A stretch of DNA of 12,115 nt from Alphaproteobacteria bacterium (GTDB lineage: Bacteria; Pseudomonadota; Alphaproteobacteria; Micavibrionales; UBA2020): the NCBI GenBank assembly GCA_029266795.1, contig JAQSWE010000062.1:1-12115 (forward strand), in the 5' to 3' direction. Made by a program: the position numbers and the translations under genes. The notes below the pieces were generated by a model. It made no database searches. It was not told the origin of the DNA and was given only the letters and a program-made list of their open reading frames with translations. Below, piece after piece: positions 1 through 6,508 of the stretch; positions within the stretch are counted from its first letter, which is position 1, and every line of letters begins with the position of its first letter.

Positions 1-199
1 TCATGTGAAAACCTGAACGCGGGGAACAACCCCACGCCTGCTGCGTTGGCCTTCCCTGATAAACCAAGGATAGGCTATAGAACATGACTGCGCGCAAAAC
101 CATCAGCGCCCAGCCGGGCATGTCCCAGTTCTGTAACTCCGCAATCTCGGGCGACAGCACGGCAAGGGCGATCAGCAGGCTGATAAAAAACAGGCGCAT
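1..199 (-). CDS. Small hydrophobic protein, partial at left edge
   Basis: This reading frame starts at ATG 199-197 and stays open to the left edge, so the C-terminus is missing. At least 66 codons are visible. The protein begins MRLFFISLLIALAVLSPEIA, a hydrophobic stretch that could be a signal peptide or a first membrane segment. A second hydrophobic stretch follows around residues 28-47 (PGWALMVLRAVMFYSLSLVY). A GGAG ribosome-binding site lies about nine bases upstream of the ATG. It is 37 bases downstream of the stop of the acidic hypothetical gene on the same strand, so the two are probably co-transcribed. I do not recognise a family, and the short visible length keeps confidence moderate. 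Confidence 0.5.
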   Translation of the reverse strand, partial: MRLFFISLLIALAVLSPEIAELQNWDMPGWALMVLRAVMFYSLSLVYQGRPTQQAWGCSPRSGFHM

Positions 200-236
200 G
201 GGTCAAGTCTCCGCCATGCCGCGCATTTTGTAAAGA

Positions 237-1106
237 TCAGGGCTTCGGCGGTTTCGGCGCGCTGCCCTTGGCCGAGGGGTCTTTCGGCTCTTTCTTCACG
301 GGGATGTCGGGGAAGGGCTGGGAATGGACGTAACCGTCCTTGTCGAAGGTCAGGTTGACGGTGTAACCGCTGCCACGGCTCACTTCGTTGAACAGGCTGA
401 CCGCGCGGCGCACGAGGCCTTTATCAACGTCCTCCGATGCAGCGGCGATTCTTTCGGCCATCTCTTCATGATCGTCCTGATACGGGCCGTCGCGGCCTTC
501 CTTCAGGTCTTCCTGCGCGGCTTCAAGTTCTGCCAGCTGCAGTGCGATGAAGACGCGTTTCGATTCCGGCTCCATCTGCGACAGCGCGGTGTAATACTGG
601 TCGGGGTCTTCGATCTCGTCCGTCATGTGGATTTCATCGACGATGCTGCCGGTCAGCGGGTCGAACTGGTCGAAGATGTCGTCAAAATTTTCGGTATCCA
701 CCAGCAGCGCCGCCGCCGACATGCTGTCGACGTCTTTCGGGTCAAGGCGGCCGCGGTAATGGCTTTCGATCAAGCCTGCCGCGATCACGCCGATCATGTC
801 GAGGCCGATCGCCTCGTCCAGCGCTTTGCGGATTTCTTTGCGCTTGGGCAAAATGCCCTTCGCGGCTTCCACGATGCGTTCCTGCTCGGCTTCTTCTTCC
901 AGCGACCAGCCTTTTTTCGACGGGCGGTCGTCGTCTTCCGCGTCATCGTCATTCGCGGCGTCGCGGTGGTTCAGGCCGAGGTCGTAGATGTTTTTTTCCG
1001 GTTCCTGTTCGGCGGGTGTCGGCGGATCGACGGGGTCGAGGTCGAAGCTCTTGAATGAATCGCGCAGGCGTTTCTTCTCGTTGTCTTTTGCGTCGTTTTT
1101 CGCCAT
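237..1106 (-). CDS. Acidic hypothetical protein with degenerate RSH-HD-like core
   Basis: This encodes a 289-residue soluble protein with no signal peptide or membrane segment. The ATG at 1106 is preferred over one at 1121 because AGGGA sits about seven bases before it. Residues 1-70 are charged and low in complexity, with an acidic run (ANDDDAEDDD, 51-60). Residues about 95-200 look all-helical. The segment SAAALLVD (130-137), DEIH (157-160) and PESKR (180-184) lines up with a similar pattern in the protein at 7050-7910. Both resemble the hydrolase (HD) half of RelA/SpoT homologues, but the metal-binding HD pair is absent (LLVD where LLHD is expected). The C-terminus ends in a Lys/Pro-rich tail (APKPPKP). 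If the HD relationship is right, this is a binding or regulatory pseudoenzyme rather than a hydrolase. The gene is certain to be coding by length and ribosome site; the function is unknown. Confidence 0.85.
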   Translation of the reverse strand: MAKNDAKDNEKKRLRDSFKSFDLDPVDPPTPAEQEPEKNIYDLGLNHRDAANDDDAEDDDRPSKKGWSLEEEAEQERIVEAAKGILPKRKEIRKALDEAIGLDMIGVIAAGLIESHYRGRLDPKDVDSMSAAALLVDTENFDDIFDQFDPLTGSIVDEIHMTDEIEDPDQYYTALSQMEPESKRVFIALQLAELEAAQEDLKEGRDGPYQDDHEEMAERIAAASEDVDKGLVRRAVSLFNEVSRGSGYTVNLTFDKDGYVHSQPFPDIPVKKEPKDPSAKGSAPKPPKP

Positions 1107-1214
1107 GGCGCTATCCCTCATGAACTCGTGAAATCGGCTGAAATTCTGTATGGGGGAAAGATTACAGTATTATGAAATATTAGGCTAGGAAAATCGTGGC
1201 AAAACAGGGGCGTG
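1107..1214. promoter_or_regulatory. Intergenic gap, possible weak minus-strand promoter
   Basis: This AT-rich gap separates folA from the acidic hypothetical gene. On the minus strand TTGCCA (1202-1197) is followed after 17 bases by TATTTC (1179-1174), and a better -10-like CATAAT lies at 1174-1169 without a well-spaced -35. No convincing terminator for folA is visible. A weak promoter or read-through from folA are both possible. Confidence 0.25.
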
Positions 1215-1745
1215 TTAACCTTTGCGCTCCAGCACCGTGATGGTGTAATCGGCGCTTTCCCCTTCTTTTGCCTTGTGAAATTCGCGTTTCACTTCGTCCC
1301 ATTCCGACCGGTCGAAGGGCGGAAAAACAGTGTCCCCTTCCGGTTTCAGGTGGATTTCGGTCAGGTAGAGGCGGTCGGCTTTGGGCAGGGCGAGCGCGTA
1401 AATCTCCGCCCCGCCGCCGACAAAGACTTGCTCCACACCGTCGCGTTCTGCGGTGGCTTTGGCATGGGTAATCGCGGCCTCCAGCGTGTGTTTGACCACC
1501 GCGCCTTCGGTCTTATAATTTGTGTCGCGCGTGACGACAATATTCTCGCGCTTCGGCAGCGGGCCGCCCAGCGTTTCCAGCGTCTTGCGCCCGAAGATGA
1601 TCGGGTGGCCGAGCGTGGTTTTTTTGAAGTACTGGAATTCCGACTTGATCTCCCAGGGCAGCCAGTCGCCCTTGCCCATCACGCCGTTTTCGGCGACGGC
1701 GGCGATGGCAGCGGCAGCGGTTCGCGCTGAAGCTGCAGGCGGCAT
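1215..1745 (-). CDS. folA: Dihydrofolate reductase, 5' end replaced at thyA junction
   Basis: Dihydrofolate reductase reduces dihydrofolate to tetrahydrofolate with NADPH, recycling the product of thymidylate synthase. Recognisable pieces in order are IAAVAENGVMGK (first strand), LPWEIKSEFQYFKKTT (the E in SEFQYF sits where the catalytic acid is expected), PIIFGRKTLETLG (cofactor and substrate region), VFVGGGAEIYALAL (NADPH glycine motif) and DYTITVLERKG at the end. From IAAV to the stop there are 163 residues, so the body is complete. The native start is missing. Family members normally begin a few residues before IAAV with Met, whereas here the sequence upstream of about 1706 is thyA read in another frame. 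The nearest in-frame ATG with the whole body is at 1745, giving MPPAASARTAAAA before IAAV and a 176-residue product overlapping thyA by 67 bases. A second ATG (1679) overlaps the thyA stop as TGATG but would lose the first beta strand. Whether this gene is active is uncertain. Confidence 0.75.
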   Translation of the reverse strand: MPPAASARTAAAAIAAVAENGVMGKGDWLPWEIKSEFQYFKKTTLGHPIIFGRKTLETLGGPLPKRENIVVTRDTNYKTEGAVVKHTLEAAITHAKATAERDGVEQVFVGGGAEIYALALPKADRLYLTEIHLKPEGDTVFPPFDRSEWDEVKREFHKAKEGESADYTITVLERKG

Positions 1746-2389
1746 TGTTCCATATGATTCACGTAGATATGCAGGTCGCCGAAGCTGTGGATGAATTCGC
1801 CCGGCTGCAACCCCGTCACTTGCGCGATCATCAGCGTCAAAAGCGCGTAGGAGGCGATGTTGAATGGCACGCCGAGGAAGACGTCGGCGCTGCGCTGGTA
1901 CAATTGGCACGATAGCTTGCCATCCGCGACATAGAACTGGAACAGGCAATGGCAGGGGGCCAGCGCCATTTTCGGCAGGTCCGACGGGTTCCATGCGGAG
2001 ACGATCAGGCGGCGGCTGTCGGGGTTGGTCTTGATCTCCTTCACGATATCGCCGATCTGGTCGATGGCTTTATCATCGGCGGCAGCCCAGCTGCGCCATT
2101 GATGGCCATAGACGGGGCCCAGATCGCCGCGCTCATCCGCCCATTCGTCCCAGATGCGGACGTTGTTGTCCTTCAGGTATTTGATATTGGTGTCGCCTTT
2201 GAGGAACCACAGCAATTCATGAATGATCGATTTCGTGTGGACCTTCTTGGTCGTCACCAGCGGGAAACCATCGCTGAGGTCATAGCGGTTCTGGTAGCCG
2301 AAGGTGGAAATGGTGTCGATGCCGGTGCGGTTTTTCTTCAGCTTGCCGTTGTCCAGCACATGCTGCATCAGGTCGAGATATTGCTTCAT
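1679..2389 (-). CDS. thyA: Thymidylate synthase, C-terminally truncated
   Basis: Thymidylate synthase converts dUMP to dTMP using methylene-tetrahydrofolate. The ATG at 2389 gives MKQYLDLMQHVLDNG, matching the family's normal start; an upstream GTG (2416) would add nine residues of no family likeness. Visible hallmarks are RTG (21-23), HELLWFLKGDTNI (57-69), WDEWADERGDLGPVYGHQWR (80-99), the nucleophile Cys146 in APCHCLFQFYVADGKLSCQL, QRSADVFLGVPFNIASYALL (165-184) and the nucleotide-binding GDLHIYVNHMEQ (204-215). The protein then stops after REPLPLP plus eight unrelated residues, 236 residues in all. The E. coli enzyme has 264, so about 37 native C-terminal residues are missing, including the segment that closes over the active site. 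The C-terminus is known to be needed for catalysis in this family, so this copy is probably inactive unless the junction is an assembly error. It precedes folA on the same strand. Confidence 0.85.
   Translation of the reverse strand: MKQYLDLMQHVLDNGKLKKNRTGIDTISTFGYQNRYDLSDGFPLVTTKKVHTKSIIHELLWFLKGDTNIKYLKDNNVRIWDEWADERGDLGPVYGHQWRSWAAADDKAIDQIGDIVKEIKTNPDSRRLIVSAWNPSDLPKMALAPCHCLFQFYVADGKLSCQLYQRSADVFLGVPFNIASYALLTLMIAQVTGLQPGEFIHSFGDLHIYVNHMEQCRLQLQREPLPLPSPPSPKTA
1700..1712 (-). other. thyA-folA deletion junction
   Basis: On the minus strand, thyA-like coding ends at CCGCTGCCGCTGCC and dihydrofolate reductase coding begins in another frame with ATCGCCGCCGTC at about 1706. The missing material is about 37 thyA codons with its stop, any spacer, and the first three to five folA codons, at least 120-130 bases. 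The CCGCTG repeat at the join could have mediated a slippage deletion or an assembly collapse. Confidence 0.6.
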
Positions 2390-2557
2390 CTTCGGATGCC
2401 CCCCGTTCGAATTCACCCGATTCTAGCATAACCCCACGGGCGGTTGGGGAGGGGTTTTAGAGCATGAAAGCACACGTGCCATCCACCTCTTAATATTTGA
2501 CATAATATAAGGCTTTGTGATAGGTTTTTCCATCCCGAACAAAAGGCAAAACCGGCG
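2390..2557. promoter_or_regulatory. Divergent promoter region, thyA and metallopeptidase
   Basis: This 168-base AT-rich gap lies between divergent genes. On the plus strand TTGACA (2497-2502) is an exact -35 consensus, followed after 18 bases by the weak -10 TAGGTT (2521-2526). On the minus strand TATTAT/TATATT sequences around 2503-2509 could serve thyA as a -10. A short inverted repeat, AACCCC with GGGGTT around 2430-2457, has a weak stem. The plus-strand -35 is the most convincing element. Confidence 0.4.
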
Positions 2558-3538
2558 ATGCCAAAACCCGCGCTGCAAACCGATGACGCTTTTCACCCCG
2601 CCCCCTCCGGCTGGGACAAATCGGCACTGCGTAAATTCCGCGATGGACAAGACGACGCGCGCAAGTCGCAGGATGCCGCGCAGCTGTCCCGCGTGTTCAA
2701 CCTTGCTGCGAAATCAACATCTGTGAAGGAAGCGCTCGACTGGGCGGCCGCCAACGATATCGATATCGTGGTTGACCGCACCTCGCGCAATGTCGGCGGC
2801 TATTACATGAACGGCACGGGTGTAGTGGCTTTGTCCGCCCCCGCTTTCTGGAGCGATTCACGGCTCGCGGGCGTGGTCGTGCACGAGATCCGCCATGCCT
2901 GGCAGGACAAACAGAAACTGATTTCAACCGCCGAATACCGGCTCGACCATTACATCATCAAAAACGCGCTGATCGAGGCGGATGCAACAGCGCACCAGCG
3001 ATTGGCGGAGCAGGAAGTGCGCCTGTCGGACAATGCCGCATTGATCGAACGCTTGGCTTCGAGAGGCAATGACACGGCCGCGATGCAGCAACGCCATGAG
3101 GCGGAGGCGCAGAAAATCACCGACCGCGAAGCCTATCTGCTGGCGCAGTTCCGGGGCTGGTATGCCAGCGGATTACCCTACGTCTATGGTCGCGCCGCCA
3201 CGCAGCGTTTCGCGCGCCAGCACGGCATGAGCGAGGTGAAGCCGCCCGACTGGAACCTTGAAATGCCGATGATCACGGTGCCGACCGCAACCGGCATCGA
3301 TTTCCTCCACCGCCGGTCTTTACGCAAGCTGGGCGCGGGGTATAACGGCGGAAATTACTTCAAATCCGCCGACCTCAAACAGGTGAAAGCGGAGCAGCTG
3401 ACGCCGGCCCGCGCGCGCGTGTTTTTCAACAGTGCGGCATCAGATGATCGCAAGCTCGTGAAAGAAGTCGTGAAGCGCGAGGCGGCCGAGCGCAAGGCGA
3501 CCGGCATGCGGCGCCTCGTAAACCCTTGGGCAGCCTGA
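2558..3538 (+). CDS. DUF6782-like putative zinc metallopeptidase
   Basis: This is a 326-residue protein with the zinc-protease motif HEIRHAWQ at residues 109-116 (HExxH, His109/Glu110/His113). About 27 residues later comes NALIEADATAH (136-146), where Glu140 is a good candidate for the third zinc ligand, as in gluzincins. This pattern matches my memory of DUF6782 putative metallopeptidases of Alphaproteobacteria. There is no signal peptide, so it probably acts in the cytoplasm or is exported by an unknown route. Residues 145-195 form a long, charged, probably coiled helix, and the C-terminal third is basic. The start at 2558 has a modest AAAGG site about 11 bases upstream. It is the first gene of the plus-strand block and is divergent from thyA. 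Substrate unknown; the metallopeptidase fold is fairly sure, the activity is inferred. Confidence 0.85.
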   Translation: MPKPALQTDDAFHPAPSGWDKSALRKFRDGQDDARKSQDAAQLSRVFNLAAKSTSVKEALDWAAANDIDIVVDRTSRNVGGYYMNGTGVVALSAPAFWSDSRLAGVVVHEIRHAWQDKQKLISTAEYRLDHYIIKNALIEADATAHQRLAEQEVRLSDNAALIERLASRGNDTAAMQQRHEAEAQKITDREAYLLAQFRGWYASGLPYVYGRAATQRFARQHGMSEVKPPDWNLEMPMITVPTATGIDFLHRRSLRKLGAGYNGGNYFKSADLKQVKAEQLTPARARVFFNSAASDDRKLVKEVVKREAAERKATGMRRLVNPWAA

Positions 3539-3560
3539 AAACCCCTGCTTTTCAACGGCT

Positions 3561-3588
3561 TTGCTTTTTCCCGAAAATAGGCTATATT
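3561..3588 (+). promoter_or_regulatory. ssrA promoter
   Basis: TTGCTT (3561-3566) and TATATT (3583-3588) are separated by 16 bases, a good sigma-70-type promoter. Transcription would start at about 3595, just before the acceptor half of the permuted tmRNA. Confidence 0.65.
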
Positions 3589-3594
3589 AAAGAA

Positions 3595-3936
3595 GTCAGC
3601 CGCAAGGCCGACTATGACGATAAACGCGCTGTGTAATAGGCGATACGGACCCGGGGGCGGTACCCGGCGGCTCCACCATTCTAAAAAGGTTTTGCGGAAC
3701 ATGAGTTCTTCCGCATCCGGTATGGGGCCGAAATAGGATCGACGTGCGTAATAAAGATGGTTGCTTTCGTTCGGTATTGTACCACCGTTATCGGGCTACT
3801 TTGATAAATGCTAATGACAATCAGCCGGCAACGGCAGAACTCCGCCTCGTCGCCTAACGGCACGTAAGCGTAGTTAGCATTCAATCCCTTAGGCAGTAAT
3901 GCTTAGGGTGGGGCGGGGGCGGGCCTAGCAACAGAA
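3595..3936 (+). ncRNA. ssrA: tmRNA, circularly permuted two-piece type
   Basis: tmRNA rescues ribosomes stalled on broken mRNAs and adds a degradation tag. The gene is permuted: the acceptor half comes first and ends in CCA at 3676-3678, and the coding half follows and begins at 3724. The acceptor stem pairs GGGGCCG (3724-3730) with CGGCTCC (3668-3674), including one G-U pair. The T-stem pairs CCGGG (3651-3655) with CCCGG (3663-3667) around the loop GGCGGTA, as I recall from other alphaproteobacterial tmRNAs. The coding half carries the usual early motif TAGGATCGAC (3734-3743). The segment 3679-3723, removed during processing, holds a hairpin, TGCGGAA (3693-3699) with TTCCGCA (3709-3715). The tag frame is 3810-3857. 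The 5' and 3' limits are estimates from the promoter and terminator. sspB follows directly. Confidence 0.93.
3810..3857 (+). CDS. tmRNA proteolysis tag reading frame
   Basis: The resume codon is GCT at 3810, and the frame ends at TAA 3855-3857. With the alanine carried by tmRNA, the added tag is (A)ANDNQPATAELRLVA. ANDN is the usual start and the part SspB is known to contact. The end, LVA, departs from the usual LAA/VAA that ClpX reads. ATGCTAA at the tag start (3808-3814) can pair with TTAGCAT (3874-3880) after the stop. Confidence 0.88.
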   Translation, partial: ANDNQPATAELRLVA

Positions 3937-3952
3937 CCGCCCCACTTTCTTC
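3908..3952 (+). terminator. ssrA intrinsic terminator
   Basis: GTGGGGCGG (3908-3916) is perfectly complementary to CCGCCCCAC (3937-3945), with a 20-base loop, followed by TTTCTT. It can extend outward with A-U and G-U pairs. It may also form part of the 3' end of the tmRNA coding piece before trimming. Confidence 0.7.
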
Positions 3953-4062
3953 ATCACCTTCCGGCCTTCCATAATCTCCTTAATAAGGGGATGACATGGC
4001 AGGCGACTCTCTCTAAACTGGCCGGAGATATGGCTTTTACGAACACCGGAGCAAGAATAGTT

Positions 4063-4560
4063 ATGCCCCCCCGCAACCGAGAAGACGCCTTCCGCTACGA
4101 CAAGATGGTTGAACGCGCCCTGCGCGGCGTCGTGAAGCAGGCGCTGGATGAAGTCGTAAAAGACGGGCTGGTCGAAGACCACCATTTCTACATCACTTTT
4201 TTCACCGAGCATCCGGGCGTCAAGTTGCCGAATTACCTCAAAGAACGCTATCCCGGCGAAATGACCATCGTGCTGCAGCACCAGTTCTATGACCTCGAAG
4301 TCGATAACGACAAATTCACCGTCATGCTCAGCTTCAACAACGTGCCGGAACGCCTGACGATTCCGCTGCCCGCGATCACCATCTTCGCCGATCCTTCCGT
4401 CAACTTCGCGCTGCAATTCCAGCCGCTGACCGAAGAAGACGAAGACGACGTGCATTTCGAGGCCGAAGAGCTGGACATCGACAAGGACGACAAGCAGAAG
4501 AAAAAAGGCGAAGTCGTCTCGCTCGACTCATTCCGCAAGAAAGACAAAGACAAGACTTAA
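4063..4560 (+). CDS. sspB: SspB, adaptor for ClpXP and ssrA-tagged proteins
   Basis: SspB binds the N-terminal part of the ssrA tag and the ClpX zinc domain, delivering tagged proteins to ClpXP. From the ATG at 4063 the product has 165 residues. It begins with RYDKMVERALRGVVKQAL (11-28), then DHHFYITFFTEHPGVKLPNY, then the strongly conserved EMTIVLQHQFYDLEV, LSFNNVPERLTIPL and ITIFADPSVNFALQF. An acidic linker follows (EEDEDD), and the last part, GEVVSLDSFRKK, matches the short ClpX-binding motif of alphaproteobacterial SspB. GGAG (4048-4051) lies 11 bases before this start. In-frame ATGs at 3991 and 4030 are less likely, being near the ssrA terminator with poorly spaced ribosome sites. The ssrA gene directly upstream makes the pair: tag source and tag reader. 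Confidence 0.95.
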   Translation: MPPRNREDAFRYDKMVERALRGVVKQALDEVVKDGLVEDHHFYITFFTEHPGVKLPNYLKERYPGEMTIVLQHQFYDLEVDNDKFTVMLSFNNVPERLTIPLPAITIFADPSVNFALQFQPLTEEDEDDVHFEAEELDIDKDDKQKKKGEVVSLDSFRKKDKDKT

Positions 4561-4582
4561 AATTCTTGTCGCGGGATCTCGA

Positions 4583-5338
4583 ATGCCCTTTACCATTTCC
4601 GTCAAGGACCTGACCAAGCAGTACAAGAACGTACTGGCCGTGGACGGCATTTCCTTCACCGTGAAAAAGGGCAGCATCACCGCGCTGCTCGGCGGCAACG
4701 GCGCAGGGAAAACCACGACCATTGCGATGCTGCTGGGCGCGCTGTCGCCGTCATCGGGCAGCATCCATATCCTCGGCCACGATATGCTGGGCAACCGGTA
4801 TCCCGCGCTGCAGCGCATGAATTTTTCGTCGCCCTATGTCGATTTGCCGTGGAAGCTGACCGTGCGCCAGAACCTGCGCGTGTATGGCAAGCTCTATAAC
4901 GTGCCGGATGTCGAAGACCATATCGTGAAGCTCGCCAAAGAACTCGACATGATGGATTTCATCGACCGCCCGGTAGGAAAGTTATCGGCCGGGCAAAAGA
5001 CGCGCGTGTCGCTCAGCAAGGCGCTGGTCAATATCCCCGATGTGCTGCTGCTGGACGAACCCACCGCATCGCTGGACCCCGACACCGCCGACCGCATCCG
5101 CACGCTGCTGGATGACTTCCGCAAAAAACATCACACCACCATCCTCCTCGCCTCGCACAATATGCGCGAGGTGGAACGCCTCTGCGATAACGTGCTGATG
5201 ATGAAAAAGGGCAAGATCGTCGACACCGGCACGCCGACCGAGCTCGTGAAACGCTACGGGCGGAAAGATATGGAAGAAGTCTTCCTCGATGTCGCGCGCG
5301 GCACCGGCAAAGGCGACCAAACCGGAGAAGCCGCATGA
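4583..5338 (+). CDS. ABC-2 exporter ATP-binding protein
   Basis: This 251-residue ATPase powers an ABC-2 type exporter with the permease encoded next to it. Visible motifs are Walker A GGNGAGKTT (37-45, where G replaces the usual P), signature LSAGQ (134-138, LSGGQ in most), Walker B VLLLDEPTASLD (154-165) and the switch histidine in ASHNM (190-194). In the Q-loop region the text is RMNFSSPYVDLPWKLTVRQN (78-97), and no Gln stands at the usual place; a serine seems to be there. I think this is a subfamily trait rather than damage. It starts 22 bases after sspB with only a weak GGGA site, so it may be read with sspB. The stop overlaps the permease start (ATGA). The substrate cannot be told. Confidence 0.93.
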   Translation: MPFTISVKDLTKQYKNVLAVDGISFTVKKGSITALLGGNGAGKTTTIAMLLGALSPSSGSIHILGHDMLGNRYPALQRMNFSSPYVDLPWKLTVRQNLRVYGKLYNVPDVEDHIVKLAKELDMMDFIDRPVGKLSAGQKTRVSLSKALVNIPDVLLLDEPTASLDPDTADRIRTLLDDFRKKHHTTILLASHNMREVERLCDNVLMMKKGKIVDTGTPTELVKRYGRKDMEEVFLDVARGTGKGDQTGEAA

Positions 5339-6153
5339 TGACCGCCGCCGCAAAATCCGCCGAGCGCATCTACGCCGTGCTGATCCGCCATTTATATATC
5401 CTGCGCGGGTCCAAGGCGCGCATCATCGAAATCATCTACTGGCCGTCGGTACAGATGATCCTCTGGGGTTTCATCAGCCGCTTCTTCGCCATGTCGGGCG
5501 GGCAGGCGGGGATGGGGCAGAAGGCGTTTGGGATTTTGCTCGGCGCGGTGCTGCTCTGGGATATGCTGTTCCGCACGCAGCTGGGCGTGACGCTGTCCTA
5601 TCTGGAAGAAGTCTGGGCGCGTAACCTCGGCCACCTCTTCGTCAGCCCCCTGCGCCCGTGGGAATGGTGGATGGCGATGATGGTGTTTTCCGTCCTGCGC
5701 GCGCTGGCGGGGATGCTGCCGGCGACGATCCTTGCGATCCCCTTCTACGGCTATTCGCTGTTCGATCTCGGCCTGCCGCTGCTGTTTTTCTTTTTCAACC
5801 TGATGTTCATGGGCTGGTGGCTCGGCTTCCTCATCATGGCGCTGCTGTTGAAGGCGGGGCAGGGCGCGGAAACGCTGGCCTGGGCGCTCACCTTCTTCCT
5901 CGCGCCCTTCTGCGCGGTGTACTATCCCATCTCGTCACTGCCCGGCTGGCTGCAGCCGGTCGCGCAGGCCATGCCCGCCTCGCATGTGTTCGAAGGTCTG
6001 CGCTCCATCATCAATAACGGCGTGTTCGAAGCCTCGCATATGTGGTGGGCCTTCCTGCTCAATTGCGGATACATGGCAATCTCCATGTTCCTCCTCCAGC
6101 TCTCCTTCAACAGCGCCCGCAAGGCAGGGACGTTGCTGCAGAGCGGGGAGTGA
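5335..6153 (+). CDS. ABC-2 type permease
   Basis: This 272-residue inner-membrane protein has about six membrane segments: roughly residues 32-54, 62-80, 105-130, 138-168, 178-198 and 235-260. Its pattern YYPISSLPGWLQPVAQAMPA near residues 198-217, followed by SHVFEGLR, is typical of ABC-2 permeases. It overlaps the ATPase gene by four bases (ATGA), giving translational coupling. Together they should export a lipid, polysaccharide or drug-like molecule, but nothing here names it. The gene converges with the small membrane gene on the other strand, with only four bases between the stops and no clear terminator. Confidence 0.93.
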   Translation: MMTAAAKSAERIYAVLIRHLYILRGSKARIIEIIYWPSVQMILWGFISRFFAMSGGQAGMGQKAFGILLGAVLLWDMLFRTQLGVTLSYLEEVWARNLGHLFVSPLRPWEWWMAMMVFSVLRALAGMLPATILAIPFYGYSLFDLGLPLLFFFFNLMFMGWWLGFLIMALLLKAGQGAETLAWALTFFLAPFCAVYYPISSLPGWLQPVAQAMPASHVFEGLRSIINNGVFEASHMWWAFLLNCGYMAISMFLLQLSFNSARKAGTLLQSGE

Positions 6154-6157
6154 TGCT

Positions 6158-6508
6158 CTAAAGTGAGATAGGCCAGCCGAAAAAACCGATGCTGACGAAC
6201 GCAATTGCGATCAACCAGCCAAAAAAATGCGTCGCCGGTTTAGTCAGATAGAAAGAGGTTTTTCGATGTGTGGTATCAAATTTTTTTGCGTAGCGGGGCC
6301 ACAAATTAAGTGACGCGAAGATAAGCATAAGTGAAAAAGGACTTGTTGCTTCCGATATTGCCCAACCAAGTTTTGCGCTAATTTCAAAACCGGCGAACGT
6401 CTGGTAACTCCCTTCTATCCATTTTACGTCATGCCCGTTAACTGAATATCCGCTATAGGCTGGCAGAAGTTGGGCTGATAGATCAATATTTGTTGCAAAT
6501 GCTATCAA
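6158..6508 (-). CDS. Small membrane protein, 3' part of split gene
   Basis: As a separate gene it would start at a TTG (6508-6506) overlapping the TGA stop of the upstream frame, giving 116 residues. The frame is in fact open further upstream, reading KKIRSPVSYFFAALIAFATN, which makes a full membrane segment out of a half one. This suggests it is the second half of the protein begun at 6822. Two more hydrophobic stretches follow, SPFSLMLIFASLNLWP and the C-terminal ATHFFGWLIAIAFVSIGFFG. Both halves are AT-richer than the neighbours. I do not recognise a family. Confidence 0.55.
   Translation of the reverse strand: MIAFATNIDLSAQLLPAYSGYSVNGHDVKWIEGSYQTFAGFEISAKLGWAISEATSPFSLMLIFASLNLWPRYAKKFDTTHRKTSFYLTKPATHFFGWLIAIAFVSIGFFGWPISL

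Noticed and set aside
324..1058. 244-codon open frame on the plus strand
   Set aside because: It is opposite the acidic hypothetical. The Asp/Glu-rich minus frame mirrors into a Phe/Val/Arg-rich shadow with no ribosome site.
1215..1994. 259-residue dihydrofolate reductase with a long N-terminal extension
   Set aside because: The part upstream of about 1745 is thyA read in the wrong frame, rich in Arg and Pro, with no domain. Only the part from IAAV is real reductase.
3991..4062. Longer SspB with 24 extra N-terminal residues
   Set aside because: Family members begin shortly before RYDKMV. The upstream ATGs have badly spaced ribosome sites and sit close to the ssrA terminator.
3925..4455. 176-codon minus-strand frame across sspB and the ssrA end
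   Set aside because: The plus-strand SspB motifs are unmistakable, and the minus frame runs through the ssrA terminator.
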